From Fulvivirga ligni (GTDB taxonomy: Bacteria; Bacteroidota; Bacteroidia; Cytophagales; Cyclobacteriaceae), in NCBI RefSeq assembly GCF_021389935.1, contig NZ_CP089979.1, positions 4,383,001-4,447,000 on the forward strand: DNA of 64,000 nt, in the 5' to 3' direction. The notes under the pieces were generated by a model that worked only from the letters and a program-made list of their open reading frames with translations, was not told the origin of the DNA and did no database searches. Each line of letters starts with the position of its first letter. The stretch's first letter is position 1. This document shows positions 45,845-54,540 of this stretch, piece after piece. Both the position numbers and the translations under genes were made by a program.

Positions 45845-46210
45845 GGCATATCTGCTCTTCAGGTTGCCTGCACTCTAAACATAGTTAGCAATTTTGATCG
45901 TCTACCCTTCGACGGGGCTCAGGATGACTCGATCGTGGTATTTAAATCTTGACAGTAGCACCTAGAATATAGAAGCATAAAATCTTGCTGCTCAGTCGTG
46001 AGGTTTAAGGATATTGAAAAACAAGCTTATCTCAAGTCCTTAGTGGTAGTCCATATCTATGGAATAATGTCGCTCTCGGAAGACCTTGCAGCAAGAAAGA
46101 TTTTTTTGTTACTTTTTTGATCGATTGCAAAAAAGTAAAGGAACCTTGGCTATGAAAAGTTGAAAGGATTAGTTGCAGGTCTGAAGTTTCGTAGGTGGAG
46201 ACACCTACGA
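45845..46210 (+). repeat. Composite repeat unit, copy 4
   Basis: GGCATATCTGCTCT module, CGACGGGGCTCAGGATGAC (ending 45928), an extra ~30-bp insertion, CTCTCGGAAGACC, hairpin 46109-46138 and TTCGTAGGTG palindrome 46187-46210. Confidence 0.88.
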
Positions 46211-46250
46211 AGGCGAAGACTAATCTATTAGTCATATAGGATGGTAGTGA

Positions 46251-46452
46251 GCCATATCTGCTCTTCAGGTTGCCTGCACTCTAAAAATAGTTAGCAATTC
46301 TGATCGTCGACCCTTCGACGGGGCTCAGGATGACTCGGTGGTGGTTTTCAAATCTTGCTGCTCAGTACCTACGAAGGCGAAAGTTAGCAAAGTATGCTTC
46401 CACTGGCATTTCAAATGCCATTCTCTACAAATCCTCGTTAAAAACAAGGATC
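46251..46452 (+). repeat. Composite repeat unit, copy 5 (truncated) plus hairpin module
   Basis: CATATCTGCTCT and CGACGGGGCTCAGGATGAC (ending 46334) are present, then the unit breaks off at TCTTGCTGCTCAGT and jumps to CCTACGAAGGCGAA and the GGCATT/AATCCTCGTT hairpins. Confidence 0.8.
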
Positions 46453-46500
46453 AGATTTTATACATGTAATTAATTTCTTGTAAATTTTTTATAAAATCTT

Positions 46501-46544
46501 TTGAGAAACCAAAAGGTTGCTTATATTTGCAACCAAACGGTTTC
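46501..46544 (+). promoter_or_regulatory. Promoter with paired ArsR-type operators
   Basis: TTG (46501-46503) and TATATTTG (46522-46529), 18-bp spacer, give the promoter. Around the -7 box lie two AACC-N4-GGTT dyads inside GAAACC-AAAA-GGTTGC (46505-46520) and GCAACC-AAAC-GGTTTC (46529-46544); together they form one nested 40-bp palindrome. Ends 9 bp before the ArsR ATG. Confidence 0.75.
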
Positions 46545-46553
46545 TAATTTATT

Positions 46554-46880
46554 ATGAAAAGAGATATATTCCAAGCCATAGCTGATCCTACACGGAGGGC
46601 CATTTTAGTTCTTATTGCTTCTCAGGCACTCACGCCAAATGCACTGGCAGAGAAGTTTGACACTAGCAGACAGGCTGTGTCTAAGCACATTAAGATCTTG
46701 AATGAATGTGAGTTATTAGAGCAAAATAAGGAAGGAAGGGAAATCTACTACAAGCTGAAGATTGAGAAGATGAAAGAGGTAGATCAATGGCTTGAGCAAT
46801 TCAGGCAGATATGGAAAAGCCGTTTTGAACAATTGGATGTTGTACTCAATCAATTAAAATCAAATAATAATGAAGACTAA
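46554..46880 (+). CDS. ArsR-family transcriptional repressor
   Basis: 108 residues. The sequence is almost entirely a winged helix: [19 protein letters not shown] (8-26), recognition region [20 protein letters not shown] (about 39-58) and wing [13 protein letters not shown]. No Cys metal-sensing motif, so it belongs to the metal-independent ArsR group that pairs with AHSA1/SRPBCC genes. Overlaps the AHSA1 gene by 11 bases. The nested palindrome over its own promoter suggests autorepression. Confidence 0.92.
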   Translation: MKRDIFQAIADPTRRAILVLIASQALTPNALAEKFDTSRQAVSKHIKILNECELLEQNKEGREIYYKLKIEKMKEVDQWLEQFRQIWKSRFEQLDVVLNQLKSNNNED

Positions 46881-47373
46881 CCTACTTATGGACTTTACTG
46901 TTGACAAGGAAAACAGTACCATCATTGTAAAAAGAGAGTTTGATGCACCTGTGGATTTTGTTTGGCGTGCCTGGACTGAAGCTGAGCTTTTAGATAAATG
47001 GTGGGCACCTAAACCATGGCAATCTAAAACCAAATCTATGAACTTTGAAGAAGGGGGTAGACGCCTTTACGCTATGCAAGGTCCACAGGGAGAAGAGCAT
47101 TGGGCCTTAGCCGATTATACGTCAATCTCCCCAAAAAATAATTTCCAGCAGCTGGATGCATTTTGTGACAATGACGCAAATTTAAATACCCAAATGCCCC
47201 GATCTCAGTGGTCTGTCGATTTTGAACCAGCCAATGATTCCACCACTACAGTTACAGTGCATATAAAGCATGACAAATTTGAAGACATTCAAACTATCAT
47301 AGAAATGGGATTCAAAGAAGGCTTCACCTTGGCACTAGAGAATCTGGATGAGGTGATTGATAATCAAAAATAA
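46870..47373 (+). CDS. AHSA1/SRPBCC domain protein
   Basis: 167 residues, one SRPBCC (START-like) domain: [20 protein letters not shown] (18-37), [11 protein letters not shown] and a long C-terminal helix [19 protein letters not shown]. These proteins bind hydrophobic ligands in a deep cavity. Start at 46870 overlaps the ArsR gene; a second ATG seven codons later is possible. It may hold the ligand that releases ArsR, a link proposed from the recurring gene pair, not shown. Followed by a strong terminator. Confidence 0.9.
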   Translation: MKTNLLMDFTVDKENSTIIVKREFDAPVDFVWRAWTEAELLDKWWAPKPWQSKTKSMNFEEGGRRLYAMQGPQGEEHWALADYTSISPKNNFQQLDAFCDNDANLNTQMPRSQWSVDFEPANDSTTTVTVHIKHDKFEDIQTIIEMGFKEGFTLALENLDEVIDNQK

Positions 47374-47401
47374 TTAGTACGAATGATGATGTTTTTTTAA
47401 C

Positions 47402-47440
47402 AAGCCGTAAGCTATTATTCTTACGGCTTTTCTCTTTTTC
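47402..47440 (+). terminator. Intrinsic terminator of the ArsR-AHSA1 operon
   Basis: Perfect 10-bp stem AAGCCGTAAG (47402-47411) and CTTACGGCTT (47420-47429), 8-nt loop, followed by TTCTCTTTTT. Confidence 0.92.
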
Positions 47441-47479
47441 AAATGCGCTCCATTGAACTTAATTATCTATTTTGGCAGC

Positions 47480-47929
47480 ATGAAAAAGATACTGTTCAGC
47501 ACGTTGTTACTAATTGCTATCACTTGCAGCATTTCTCATGCACAGCGAAAACACATACATGGCACTAACATTTCCCTCGTGGTGCCAGAAGGGTATACAA
47601 AAAGCCAAAACTTCCTTGGTTATGAAAAAGATAGCTCTCAACTATCTGTAATGACAATCAATGGTGGTGCTTATAATGATAACATGCCGCTGTATCTGGA
47701 ACAAATGTCTTCTCCTGAAATCATCATTCTTGAAGACAAAGAGTTGACCATAGATGGTTATCCTGCTAAATATATAGTGATGACCAATTCCATGCATAAG
47801 TCGACAGCAATTATTCTCATATTTGGAAACGATTCTTTTACTAATGTGATTTCTGGTGCGTCTAACCATAAAGACGAACTAGAAATACTGAAACGAAGTA
47901 TCCTCTCTGCTGAGTATATTCAACAATAA
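47480..47929 (+). CDS. Exported hypothetical protein, PsbP-like fold possible
   Basis: 149 residues from the ATG at 47480, which begins a signal peptide (MKKILFSTLLLIAITCSISH then AQ); an upstream start at 47453 would add nine residues. The mature part reads ISLVVPEGYTKSQNFLGYEK, SVMTINGGAYNDN, TIDGYPAKYIVMTN and ILKRSILSAEY, a pattern like the single-domain PsbP/DUF1795-type proteins, but I cannot assign a family. Periplasmic. It lies 23 bp upstream of a membrane glycosyltransferase on the same strand, so possibly cotranscribed. Confidence 0.65.
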   Translation: MKKILFSTLLLIAITCSISHAQRKHIHGTNISLVVPEGYTKSQNFLGYEKDSSQLSVMTINGGAYNDNMPLYLEQMSSPEIIILEDKELTIDGYPAKYIVMTNSMHKSTAIILIFGNDSFTNVISGASNHKDELEILKRSILSAEYIQQ

Positions 47930-47952
47930 TCCCTTCCCTCAAAATAAACTTC

Positions 47953-49662
47953 ATGAATGGTAAGTCCATAAATATCAACCTGAGTACGCTGGCCCTTTTA
48001 TCGCTAGGCGTATTTTGGCTCATATTTGTGTCATACCCCTCATGCTATTGGTTTTACATAATAGGTGAAATCGAAGATTACTCTCAGTTCAGCACAACTG
48101 TAAATCACTTATTTCAAGACACTTATCTCAATCATAAGATTGATGAATACTTTCTTTCAGCTTCACATTTTCAGTTTGTAAAAGCCTATTATATTCCTAT
48201 TCTCATTGCCTTTCTGATACTCAATTTGCTAAGTCTGGCTCTGATGGTTCGGCTGATCAAATCATGTGGAAAGCTCAGTTTCAAGGCTCCATCTTTAAGT
48301 AGAAAAGAGCTGTTGACTATTGGCAGCTTACTCCTTGTTTGGCTGGCCTACAAAGTCTTCCTATATTATCATTTCCCACTGCACATAGATGAAGTATTTG
48401 ATTATGTATACTACAGCAAGAAAGACATATTGATCAGGCATACTTATCAATTTACAGATGGCATTGGCTGGGCGAACAACCACGTTTTTTATACTGATTT
48501 ATCTCATCTGCTCCTGTCATTGGGCTTTCCAGATAAGCTGGCCATTAGGCTACCTTCTATCGTAGCAGAACTGATTTTATTGATATGCATATTTAGCTGG
48601 CTCCAAAAAAAGGGGTTGGTAAAAGCGTTGTTCAGTGCTATTCTGGTTGCAACATCCTTTTGGGCTGGTATTTACAGTATTCAGGGGAGATCCTATTATC
48701 TTATGGCTCTATTTTCGGTGGTTAGCTACATACTATTTGAAGAATACCGCACCTCTCATAAGACATCCCAACTCCTCTTGTTGAGTTTTATTTCTATTCT
48801 CGCTTTTTGTACTAACAAGCTGTTTATCATACCGTTCACAGCACTTATTCTGTATGCTCTCATTCAGTATCGAAGTTTCAGAAAAACCGATTTTCGTCAA
48901 ATTTTGCTGGCCTCTAGCCTATTAGCCATCCTGGTTGGTTTATTCTATTTCCCAGTGTGCCTGGTTAGTGGCTGGGATAAAATCATCCCACGATCATTCA
49001 CTAAAGAACCGCTTCAGCCCTTGGTGCTTTATATGGAAACGCTTGAGACCATGAGTGTTATCACAAATGCTAATGCAAAAGCATATCTCATTTTACTGCT
49101 TCCCTTCATTTCATATCTGTTTCTTAGAAAAAAATATACTAAAGAAACCAAAAGGCTTCATCTCTTCACCGGCTTGCAGTTATTCATGGTCATCATTTTC
49201 TCTTTGATTATGAGAACTTACATTCCTTTTAGAGCACTGATCTATCTAAATGTGATATTCACTCTATTGATCGGTTTTATCATTTATGATTTATCTGGAA
49301 GCCATAAAAAACTAGTACTAACCACATGCATTATAATCATGGCAGCAAATACAGCCTTTAATTTTAAATACACCTGGCTACATCGCATCAACCAGTACAT
49401 TTATGACAAACTTTTTTATGCTCAAATAGATAGGGAATTAGAAATAGTTAAGAAGCACGAACCCCAACATATATTTATACAAAGAGACCTTCACTTTCAC
49501 CTATTCTATACTATGCTTGAGTTCCCGGATAAAACTGAAGTGTATGATCAGATGCCTGATGTAGAAGCTCAGGATATTATAATTAGCTCAGACTCCACTT
49601 CTACTCTAAAAATTCTGGTTGATTCCCCCATTGAAGATGCTTTGATTTTACAGAGGGAGTAA
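47953..49662 (+). CDS. Polytopic membrane glycosyltransferase (PMT/ArnT-like)
   Basis: 569 residues with about 11 transmembrane segments (e.g. 12-35, 76-98, 116-135, 205-224, 237-255, 265-285). The first periplasmic loop has FPLHIDEVFDYVYYSK with the Asp-Glu pair typical of GT39/GT83-type enzymes that use polyprenyl-phosphate sugars, followed by amphipathic helices and LAIRLPSIVAELILLI. The C-terminal ~90 residues are soluble. Probably transfers a sugar to lipid or protein at the outer face of the inner membrane. Acceptor unknown; no other glycan genes nearby. Confidence 0.78.
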   Translation: MNGKSININLSTLALLSLGVFWLIFVSYPSCYWFYIIGEIEDYSQFSTTVNHLFQDTYLNHKIDEYFLSASHFQFVKAYYIPILIAFLILNLLSLALMVRLIKSCGKLSFKAPSLSRKELLTIGSLLLVWLAYKVFLYYHFPLHIDEVFDYVYYSKKDILIRHTYQFTDGIGWANNHVFYTDLSHLLLSLGFPDKLAIRLPSIVAELILLICIFSWLQKKGLVKALFSAILVATSFWAGIYSIQGRSYYLMALFSVVSYILFEEYRTSHKTSQLLLLSFISILAFCTNKLFIIPFTALILYALIQYRSFRKTDFRQILLASSLLAILVGLFYFPVCLVSGWDKIIPRSFTKEPLQPLVLYMETLETMSVITNANAKAYLILLLPFISYLFLRKKYTKETKRLHLFTGLQLFMVIIFSLIMRTYIPFRALIYLNVIFTLLIGFIIYDLSGSHKKLVLTTCIIIMAANTAFNFKYTWLHRINQYIYDKLFYAQIDRELEIVKKHEPQHIFIQRDLHFHLFYTMLEFPDKTEVYDQMPDVEAQDIIISSDSTSTLKILVDSPIEDALILQRE

Positions 49663-49690
49663 TTGTTCAGGCTCCAATAATAAGCGGTAA

Positions 49691-49731
49691 GAATTCCGGC
49701 CCTCCGCTGCCCTGCAACCGGAATGATGTCA
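49691..49731 (+). repeat. Remnant of the CGTCATTCC palindromic element, copy 5
   Basis: GAATTCCGGCCCTCCGCTGC then CCGGAATGATG: only the inner hairpin and right end survive. The region up to 49839 shows nothing else. Confidence 0.7.
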
Positions 49732-49839
49732 TCAGAATATCGAAACTGCTAAAAAATATTCCATCCTATTTTCCTACTGACATAAGGCTGTCACTATGCG
49801 CTTTTACTTTTGATTAAAACCCTAAAAAATCATCAAAAA

Positions 49840-50295
49840 ATGGAGCAAAGGAACAACTACAGTGTATTGGATATTCATCCTGAAAACGTGAAATTTTCTG
49901 AATCAGGACCAATTGAAATAAAGGATGGTAAAAAGGCCATATACATGGACAGCCGGGAAAGCTGGAGGCAGTGGCTGAAAGAGAATGGCGAAAAGGAAAA
50001 ATCAATTTGGCTTATTTTCTATCATAAAGATAGTAATGTCACCTGTGTGGATAGAATAGAAGCTACCGAAGAAGCACTTTGCTTCGGATGGATTGATAGC
50101 CTCTGTAAGAAGCGTGATAAGAACAGCTACTATCTCACCTTCACACCTAGAAACCCAAAAAGAAATAATTGGAGCGATATTAATATTGATAGAGCAGAAA
50201 GGCTGATAAGAGAAGAAATGATGACCAAACGCGGCCTGGCTCTTATTGATTTAGCTAAAGAAAAAGGCAAATGGTCTACTGTAGCTGAAAAGTAG
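49840..50295 (+). CDS. YdeI/OmdA-type protein
   Basis: 151 residues from the ATG at 49840; an upstream TTG frame start at 49810 is unlikely. YdeI-family features: DSRESWRQWLKENGEKEKSI (about 38-57), WLIFYHKDS, ATEEALCFGWIDSLCKKRDK (about 77-96) and YYLTFTPRNPKRNNWSDINI. Members (bacteriocin-protection YdeI/OmpD-associated group, with an often accompanying C-terminal OmdA part missing here) are cytoplasmic and of unclear mechanism. The C-terminal domain of long relatives is absent. Followed 30 bp later by a DHFR-like gene. Confidence 0.82.
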   Translation: MEQRNNYSVLDIHPENVKFSESGPIEIKDGKKAIYMDSRESWRQWLKENGEKEKSIWLIFYHKDSNVTCVDRIEATEEALCFGWIDSLCKKRDKNSYYLTFTPRNPKRNNWSDINIDRAERLIREEMMTKRGLALIDLAKEKGKWSTVAEK

Positions 50296-50325
50296 AATAC
50301 TTATCTTGTTCTGCAAAGCACTAAT

Positions 50326-50871
50326 ATGGAGAAAAGCAGTTGTAAAGTATTTATTGCCACCAGTATGGATGGCTACATTGCAGATAAGAATGGCAATATA
50401 GATTGGCTCCATGCTACCCCAAATCCTGATAATGACGATATGGGCTACGGGTATTTTATGGCAACTATAGATGCCATTATTATGGGCCGCAATACCTATG
50501 AAACAGTTCTCGGTTTTGACATAGACTGGCCTTATACCAAGCCAGTTTATGTGCTGAGCACTACCTTAACCCAAACTCCGGAACATCTTCATAACAAGGT
50601 CGAAATGGTTAATACTGATCTGAAAAGCCTTATCCATCATCTGGCCACCAAAGGCCAATACCAGTTATATATTGACGGAGGACTCACCATCCAGAATTTC
50701 CTCAAAGAAGATTTGCTTGACGAAATAACCATTACCACCATTCCAATCCTACTCGGAGGTGGCATTCCGTTATTTTCAACTTTGGATAATCCTCTGAATT
50801 TCAAATGCGTAAAATCGAGGATTATGCTCAACCGCCTGGTTCAGTGTCATTATGTTCGAGAGCATCAATAA
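50326..50871 (+). CDS. Dihydrofolate-reductase-like (RibD C-terminal domain) protein
   Basis: 181 residues, one RibD_C/DHFR-like domain: KVFIATSMDGYIADKNGNID (8-27), DAIIMGRNTYETVLGF (about 49-64), TKPVYVLSTT and LYIDGGLTIQNFLKEDLLDE (about 110-130), TTIPILLGGGIPLF. These bind NADPH; stand-alone copies are common (YwjB/YyaP-like) and usually not the housekeeping DHFR. Reaction unknown. Cytoplasmic. Same strand as the YdeI gene, 30 bp apart, so probably one transcript. Confidence 0.88.
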   Translation: MEKSSCKVFIATSMDGYIADKNGNIDWLHATPNPDNDDMGYGYFMATIDAIIMGRNTYETVLGFDIDWPYTKPVYVLSTTLTQTPEHLHNKVEMVNTDLKSLIHHLATKGQYQLYIDGGLTIQNFLKEDLLDEITITTIPILLGGGIPLFSTLDNPLNFKCVKSRIMLNRLVQCHYVREHQ

Positions 50872-50976
50872 CTGCCACTTATCAATAAAGGAAAATACTA
50901 AAACAATTTAGCCCAAGTAACGTTAAGTCCTAAGTTGGGCTGTGATCATTTTCAGCCCATATTAACTAACAACGTT

Positions 50977-51396
50977 ATGCACATTAAAATTGCCTTCTTA
51001 GTACTTTCAATTATCGGTCTACATAACATTGACCCTACCTTAAATCAAAACAACAAAGTACTCACCTCTAAAAAGTGGACTGATCAGGAAGACCCTTCTA
51101 ACAATTTTATCTTCGATAAAAACGGCCAATATAAACAAAACGCTGAAGCAGTGACCTTTATAGGAAAATGGCACAATACTGGAGATAACGAGATTTATCT
51201 TTTACTAGAAGAAATACAGGCAGACAGCACCTCTATGTTTATGAATGGCTTTGGCACAAATACACTAGGTTATTACTGGCAAATAGAGCATATAGATGAC
51301 AAGGTTATGAAAGTAAAAGTACGTCATGAAAACGACACTTGGGATTCAGGCTTTGTTACTGAGCACACTTTTGTGGCTGAAGAGATTAAGCTTTAG
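50977..51396 (+). CDS. Exported hypothetical protein, lipocalin-like
   Basis: 139 residues from the ATG at 50977; an in-frame TTG at 50935 precedes it. N-terminal hydrophobic stretch MHIKIAFLVLSIIGL looks like a weak signal peptide or anchor without a clear cleavage site. The rest, LTSKKWTDQEDPSNNFIFDK, TFIGKWHNTGDNEIYLLLEE and HEYTFVAEE-like end, has the strand pattern of small lipocalin-like proteins of Bacteroidota. No catalytic motif. Not recognised beyond that. Confidence 0.6.
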   Translation: MHIKIAFLVLSIIGLHNIDPTLNQNNKVLTSKKWTDQEDPSNNFIFDKNGQYKQNAEAVTFIGKWHNTGDNEIYLLLEEIQADSTSMFMNGFGTNTLGYYWQIEHIDDKVMKVKVRHENDTWDSGFVTEHTFVAEEIKL

Positions 51397-51496
51397 GTAG
51401 ATACAGACTATCGCAAAACTTGCCTAAGAGTTTCTCACTCAAATAATATCATAAATTCAAGATATTTTATTATCTTCATAAATAAAATATCTTGAC

Positions 51497-51994
51497 ATGA
51501 TTCTCTCACATCTCACCCTACTGTTTACCATTTTCACCTTATCCTTTTCCCCCACGGAAAGAATCAATGAGGACATGAAAAAGCTCACTCTAGAGCATGC
51601 TAAATTTGAAACAACCAATCAAAAGACAAAAAATCATAAAAGAGTATCACTAGAACTGAATCAATACTTCACCTCCTTAACCAGTAAAATCACAAATAAA
51701 TCTTCTCCTAAAACTGAGATTTTAAATGGCATTAAAGTTAAGTCCTGGGAGACAACGATGGATGAAAAAGCAGTTGTAATGAGGGAATTTTCATTAGATA
51801 GTTCTGATTATCAGCTGTATGCGCTGACTATCCAAGGTTTAGAGTCAGACCTCTCCTATCTATCTGAAAAATCTTATGGTATGGTTAATTATTCCATAAA
51901 GGATGTGGTCACTAGCGTAAAGAAGAAGGACCGCAGGGAAGACTTTGGTGAGAAGGTGAAGGATTTTAGTGATGTGGTGGAAAGGTTGAGATAG
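51497..51994 (+). CDS. Hypothetical exported protein
   Basis: 165 residues. MILSHLTLLFTIFTLSFS may be a short signal peptide. The mature part is charged and mainly helical at first (INEDMKKLTLEHAKFETTNQ), then NGIKVKSWETTMDEKAVVMR and YQLYALTIQGLESDLSYLSE, ending in a basic helix VKKKDRREDFGEKVKDFSDV. I do not recognise a family. It borders the large repeat array; its stop is within 10 bp of a GTAGCGGA remnant of the palindromic element. Confidence 0.55.
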   Translation: MILSHLTLLFTIFTLSFSPTERINEDMKKLTLEHAKFETTNQKTKNHKRVSLELNQYFTSLTSKITNKSSPKTEILNGIKVKSWETTMDEKAVVMREFSLDSSDYQLYALTIQGLESDLSYLSEKSYGMVNYSIKDVVTSVKKKDRREDFGEKVKDFSDVVERLR

Positions 51995-52091
51995 TTCTAG
52001 CGTAGCGGAAACTCAAATCGAGTTACAATTTACCTCCATTTCTGGAATCAACAACATACAAGCTTCAATGGACAGTAAAAGTAACTTCGAG

Positions 52092-52123
52092 ATTGCTTCA
52101 CTACACTTCGTTGCGTTCGCAAT
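52092..52123 (+). repeat. ATTGC-bounded palindromic remnant at the array start
   Basis: ATTGC (52092-52096) and GCAAT (52119-52123) enclose TTCACTACACTTCGTTGCG-like sequence, similar in plan to the CCGGAATGACG elements but with different ends. Confidence 0.55.
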
Positions 52124-52520
52124 TACCAGTTATGAAAGGCCTCTACAAATTAAATACATAGATGTCTCCTTTCGTCGACATGACCTTTGAGAAAGGCAGG
52201 CTGATTAACAAACTCGGTAGCAGCTCCATCTTGCTGCCCAGTCGTGCGGTGAAAGAAGATTGAAAGACAGACTCATCTCAAGTCCCTGGTGGTAGTTGCT
52301 ATCTATAAAATTCTTCTGCTCTCGGAAGACCTTGCAGCAAGAAAGATTTTTTTGTTACTTTTTTGATCGATTGCAAAAAAGTAAAGGAACCGTAGCTATG
52401 AAAAGCTGAAAGGAATAGCCGCAAAGGCCTGAAGTTTCGTAGGTGGAGACACCTACGAAGGCGAAGGCTACATAAATGTCAATAGCCGAAGCTAATCTAT
52501 TAGTCATATTCGGGTAGTAA
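52124..52520 (+). repeat. Array unit a
   Basis: Begins with a TACATAGATGTCTCC module and lacks the CTCAGGATGAC module; then TCTTGCTGCCCAGTCGTG, hairpin 52355-52384 and TTCGTAGGTG palindrome 52436-52459. Confidence 0.8.
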
Positions 52521-52917
52521 GGCATATCTGCTCTTCAGGTTGCCTGTACTCTAAACATAGTCAGCAATTCTGATCGTCTATCCTTCGACGGGGCTCAGGA
52601 TGACTCGGTGGTGGTTTTCAAATCTTGCTGCTCAGTCGTGAGGTTTAAGGATATTGAAAAACAGGATTATCTCAAGTCCCCAGTGTTAGTCCATCTCTAT
52701 GGAATAATGCCGCTCTCGGAAGACCTTGCAGCAAGAAAGATTTTTTTGTTACTTTTTTGATCGACTGCAAAAAAGTAAAGGAACCGCAGCTATGAAAAGC
52801 TCAAAGGATTAGCCGCAAAGGCCTGAAGTTTCGTAGGTGGAGACACCTACGAAGGCGAAGGCTACATAAATTGCAATAGCCGAAGCTAATCTATTAGTTA
52901 TATCCGGATGGTAGTGA
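52521..52917 (+). repeat. Array unit b (type A, full)
   Basis: 397 bp, begins GGCATATCTGCTCTTCAGG. Modules: CGACGGGGCTCAGGATGAC ending 52604, hairpin 52749-52778, TTCGTAGGTG palindrome 52830-52853. Confidence 0.85.
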
Positions 52918-53197
52918 GGCATATCTGCTCTTCAGGTTGCCTGTACTCTAAACATAGTCAGCAATTCTGATCGTCTACCCTTCGACGGGGCTCAGGATGA
53001 CTCGGTGGTGGTTTTCAAATCTTGCTGCTCAGTCGTGCGGTGAAAGAAGATTGAAAAACAGGCTCATCTCAAGTCCCTGGTGGCAGTTCATCTCTATGGA
53101 ATAATGCCGCTCTCGGAAGACTTTGCAGCAAGAAAGATTTTTTGTTACTTTTTTGATCGACTGCAAAAAAGTAAAGGAACCGTAGCTATGAAATAAA
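52918..53197 (+). repeat. Array unit c (type A, 280 bp)
   Basis: Begins GGCATATCTGCTCTTCAGG, hairpin 53145-53174, and ends shortly after the hairpin without the TTCGTAGGTG palindrome. Counterpart of unit e at +879 bp. Confidence 0.85.
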
Positions 53198-53796
53198 GTA
53201 CTTAGCAATAATCGCATTACAAATGCTAGACTCTACAAATCCTCGTTAAAAACAAGGATTAGGTGGGTCATTTCAATCTTGAGGTGCCAACTAGGAAATA
53301 AGAATGTAATACTGATCGTCTACCCTTCGATGGGGCTCAGGGTGACTCGGTTATGCGGTAAATCTTGCTATACCTTCATAAGCAACAAGATGATTGAAAG
53401 GCCTCTTCACATTAAATACATAGATGTCTCCTTTCGTCGACATGACCGTTTGGCAAGTGAAAAGGCAAGCTTACTGTACAACAAACTCCGAAGTGGCTCC
53501 ATCTTGCTGCCCAGTCGTGCGTTGAAAAAAGATTGAAAAACATGCTCATCTCAAGTCCCTGGTGGTAGTTGCTATCTATGAAATTCTTCTGCTCTCGGAA
53601 GACCTTGCAGCAAGAAAGATTTTTTTGTTACTTTTTTGATCGATTGCAAAAAAGTAAAGGAACTGTAGCTATAAAAAGCTCAAAGGATTAGCCGCAAAGG
53701 TCTGAAGTTTCGCAGATGGAGACACCTACGAAGGCGAAGGCTACATAAATGGCAATAGCCGAAGCTAATATATTAGTCATATCCGGAGGGTAGTGA
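53198..53796 (+). repeat. Array unit d (type B)
   Basis: Begins GTACTTAGCAATAATCGC, AATCCTCGTT hairpin, CGATGGGGCTCAGGGTGAC (ending 53346), TACATAGATGTCTCC, hairpin 53628-53657 and a decayed TTCGCAGATG palindrome at 53708. Confidence 0.85.
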
Positions 53797-54076
53797 GGCA
53801 TATCTGCTCTCCAGGTTGCCTGTACTCTAAACATAGTCAGCAATTCTGATCGTCTACCCTTCGACGGGGCTCAGGATGACTCGGTGGTGGTTTTCAAATC
53901 TTGCTGCCTAGTCGTGCGGTTAAAGAAGATTGAAAAACAGGCTCATCTCAAGTTCCTGGTGGTAGTTGCTATCTATGAAATTCTTCTGCTCTCGGAAGAC
54001 CTTGCAGCAAGAAAGATTTTTTGTTACTTTTTTGATCGACTGCAAAAAAGTAAAGGAACTGTAGCTATGAAATAAA
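53797..54076 (+). repeat. Array unit e (type A, 280 bp)
   Basis: Same length and breakpoints as unit c; hairpin 54024-54053. The segment around ATCTATGAAATTCTTCTG differs from unit c and matches unit d instead, suggesting exchange between units. Confidence 0.85.
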
Positions 54077-54540
54077 GTACTTAGCAATAATCGCATTACA
54101 AATGCTAGACTCTACAAATCCTCGTTAAAAACAAGGATTAGGTGGGTCATTTCAATCTTGAGGTGCCAACTAGGAAATAAGAATGTAATACTGATCGTCT
54201 ACCCTTCGATGGGGCTCAGGGTGACTCGGTTATGCGGTAAATCTTGCTATACCTTCATAAGCAACAAGATGATTGAAAGGCCTCTGCACATTAAATACAT
54301 AGATGTCTCCTTTCGTCGACATGACCGTTAAGCTGACGGTTTACCAAACTCGGTAGCAGCTCCATCTTGCTGCCCAGTCGTGCGGTGAAAGAAGATTGAA
54401 AAACAGGATTATCTCAAGTCCCTAGTGGTAGTCCATATCTATGGAATAATGTCGCTCTCGGAAGACCTTGCAGCAAGAAAGATTTTTTTGTTACTTTTTT
54501 GATCGATTGCAAAAAAGTAAGGGAACCTTGGCTATGAAAT
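54077..54540 (+). repeat. Array unit f (type B)
   Basis: Near-identical to unit d for the first ~250 bp, then diverges after CATGACCGTT; hairpin 54491-54520. Confidence 0.85.

Larger units (their letters stand above)
45144..46553. repeat. Noncoding repeat island 2, right part
   Basis: 1.4 kb without a credible gene. In order: 52-bp direct repeat (45239), inverted palindromic element (45364), composite units from 45535, 45845 and 46251, and an AATCCTCGTT hairpin module (46409-46452). The ArsR promoter/operator occupies the last 50 bp. Confidence 0.85.

Noticed and set aside
45626-46235. Minus-strand frames ending …KSFLLQGLPRA…FHRYGLPLRT at 12530, 45626 and 46032
   Set aside because: Antisense reading of the same composite repeat; not a protein family.
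43546-46553. Integron-like cassette around the archaemetzincin gene
   Set aside because: No integrase and no attC-type sites with the core GTTRRRY; flanking similarity is explained by the general repeat modules.
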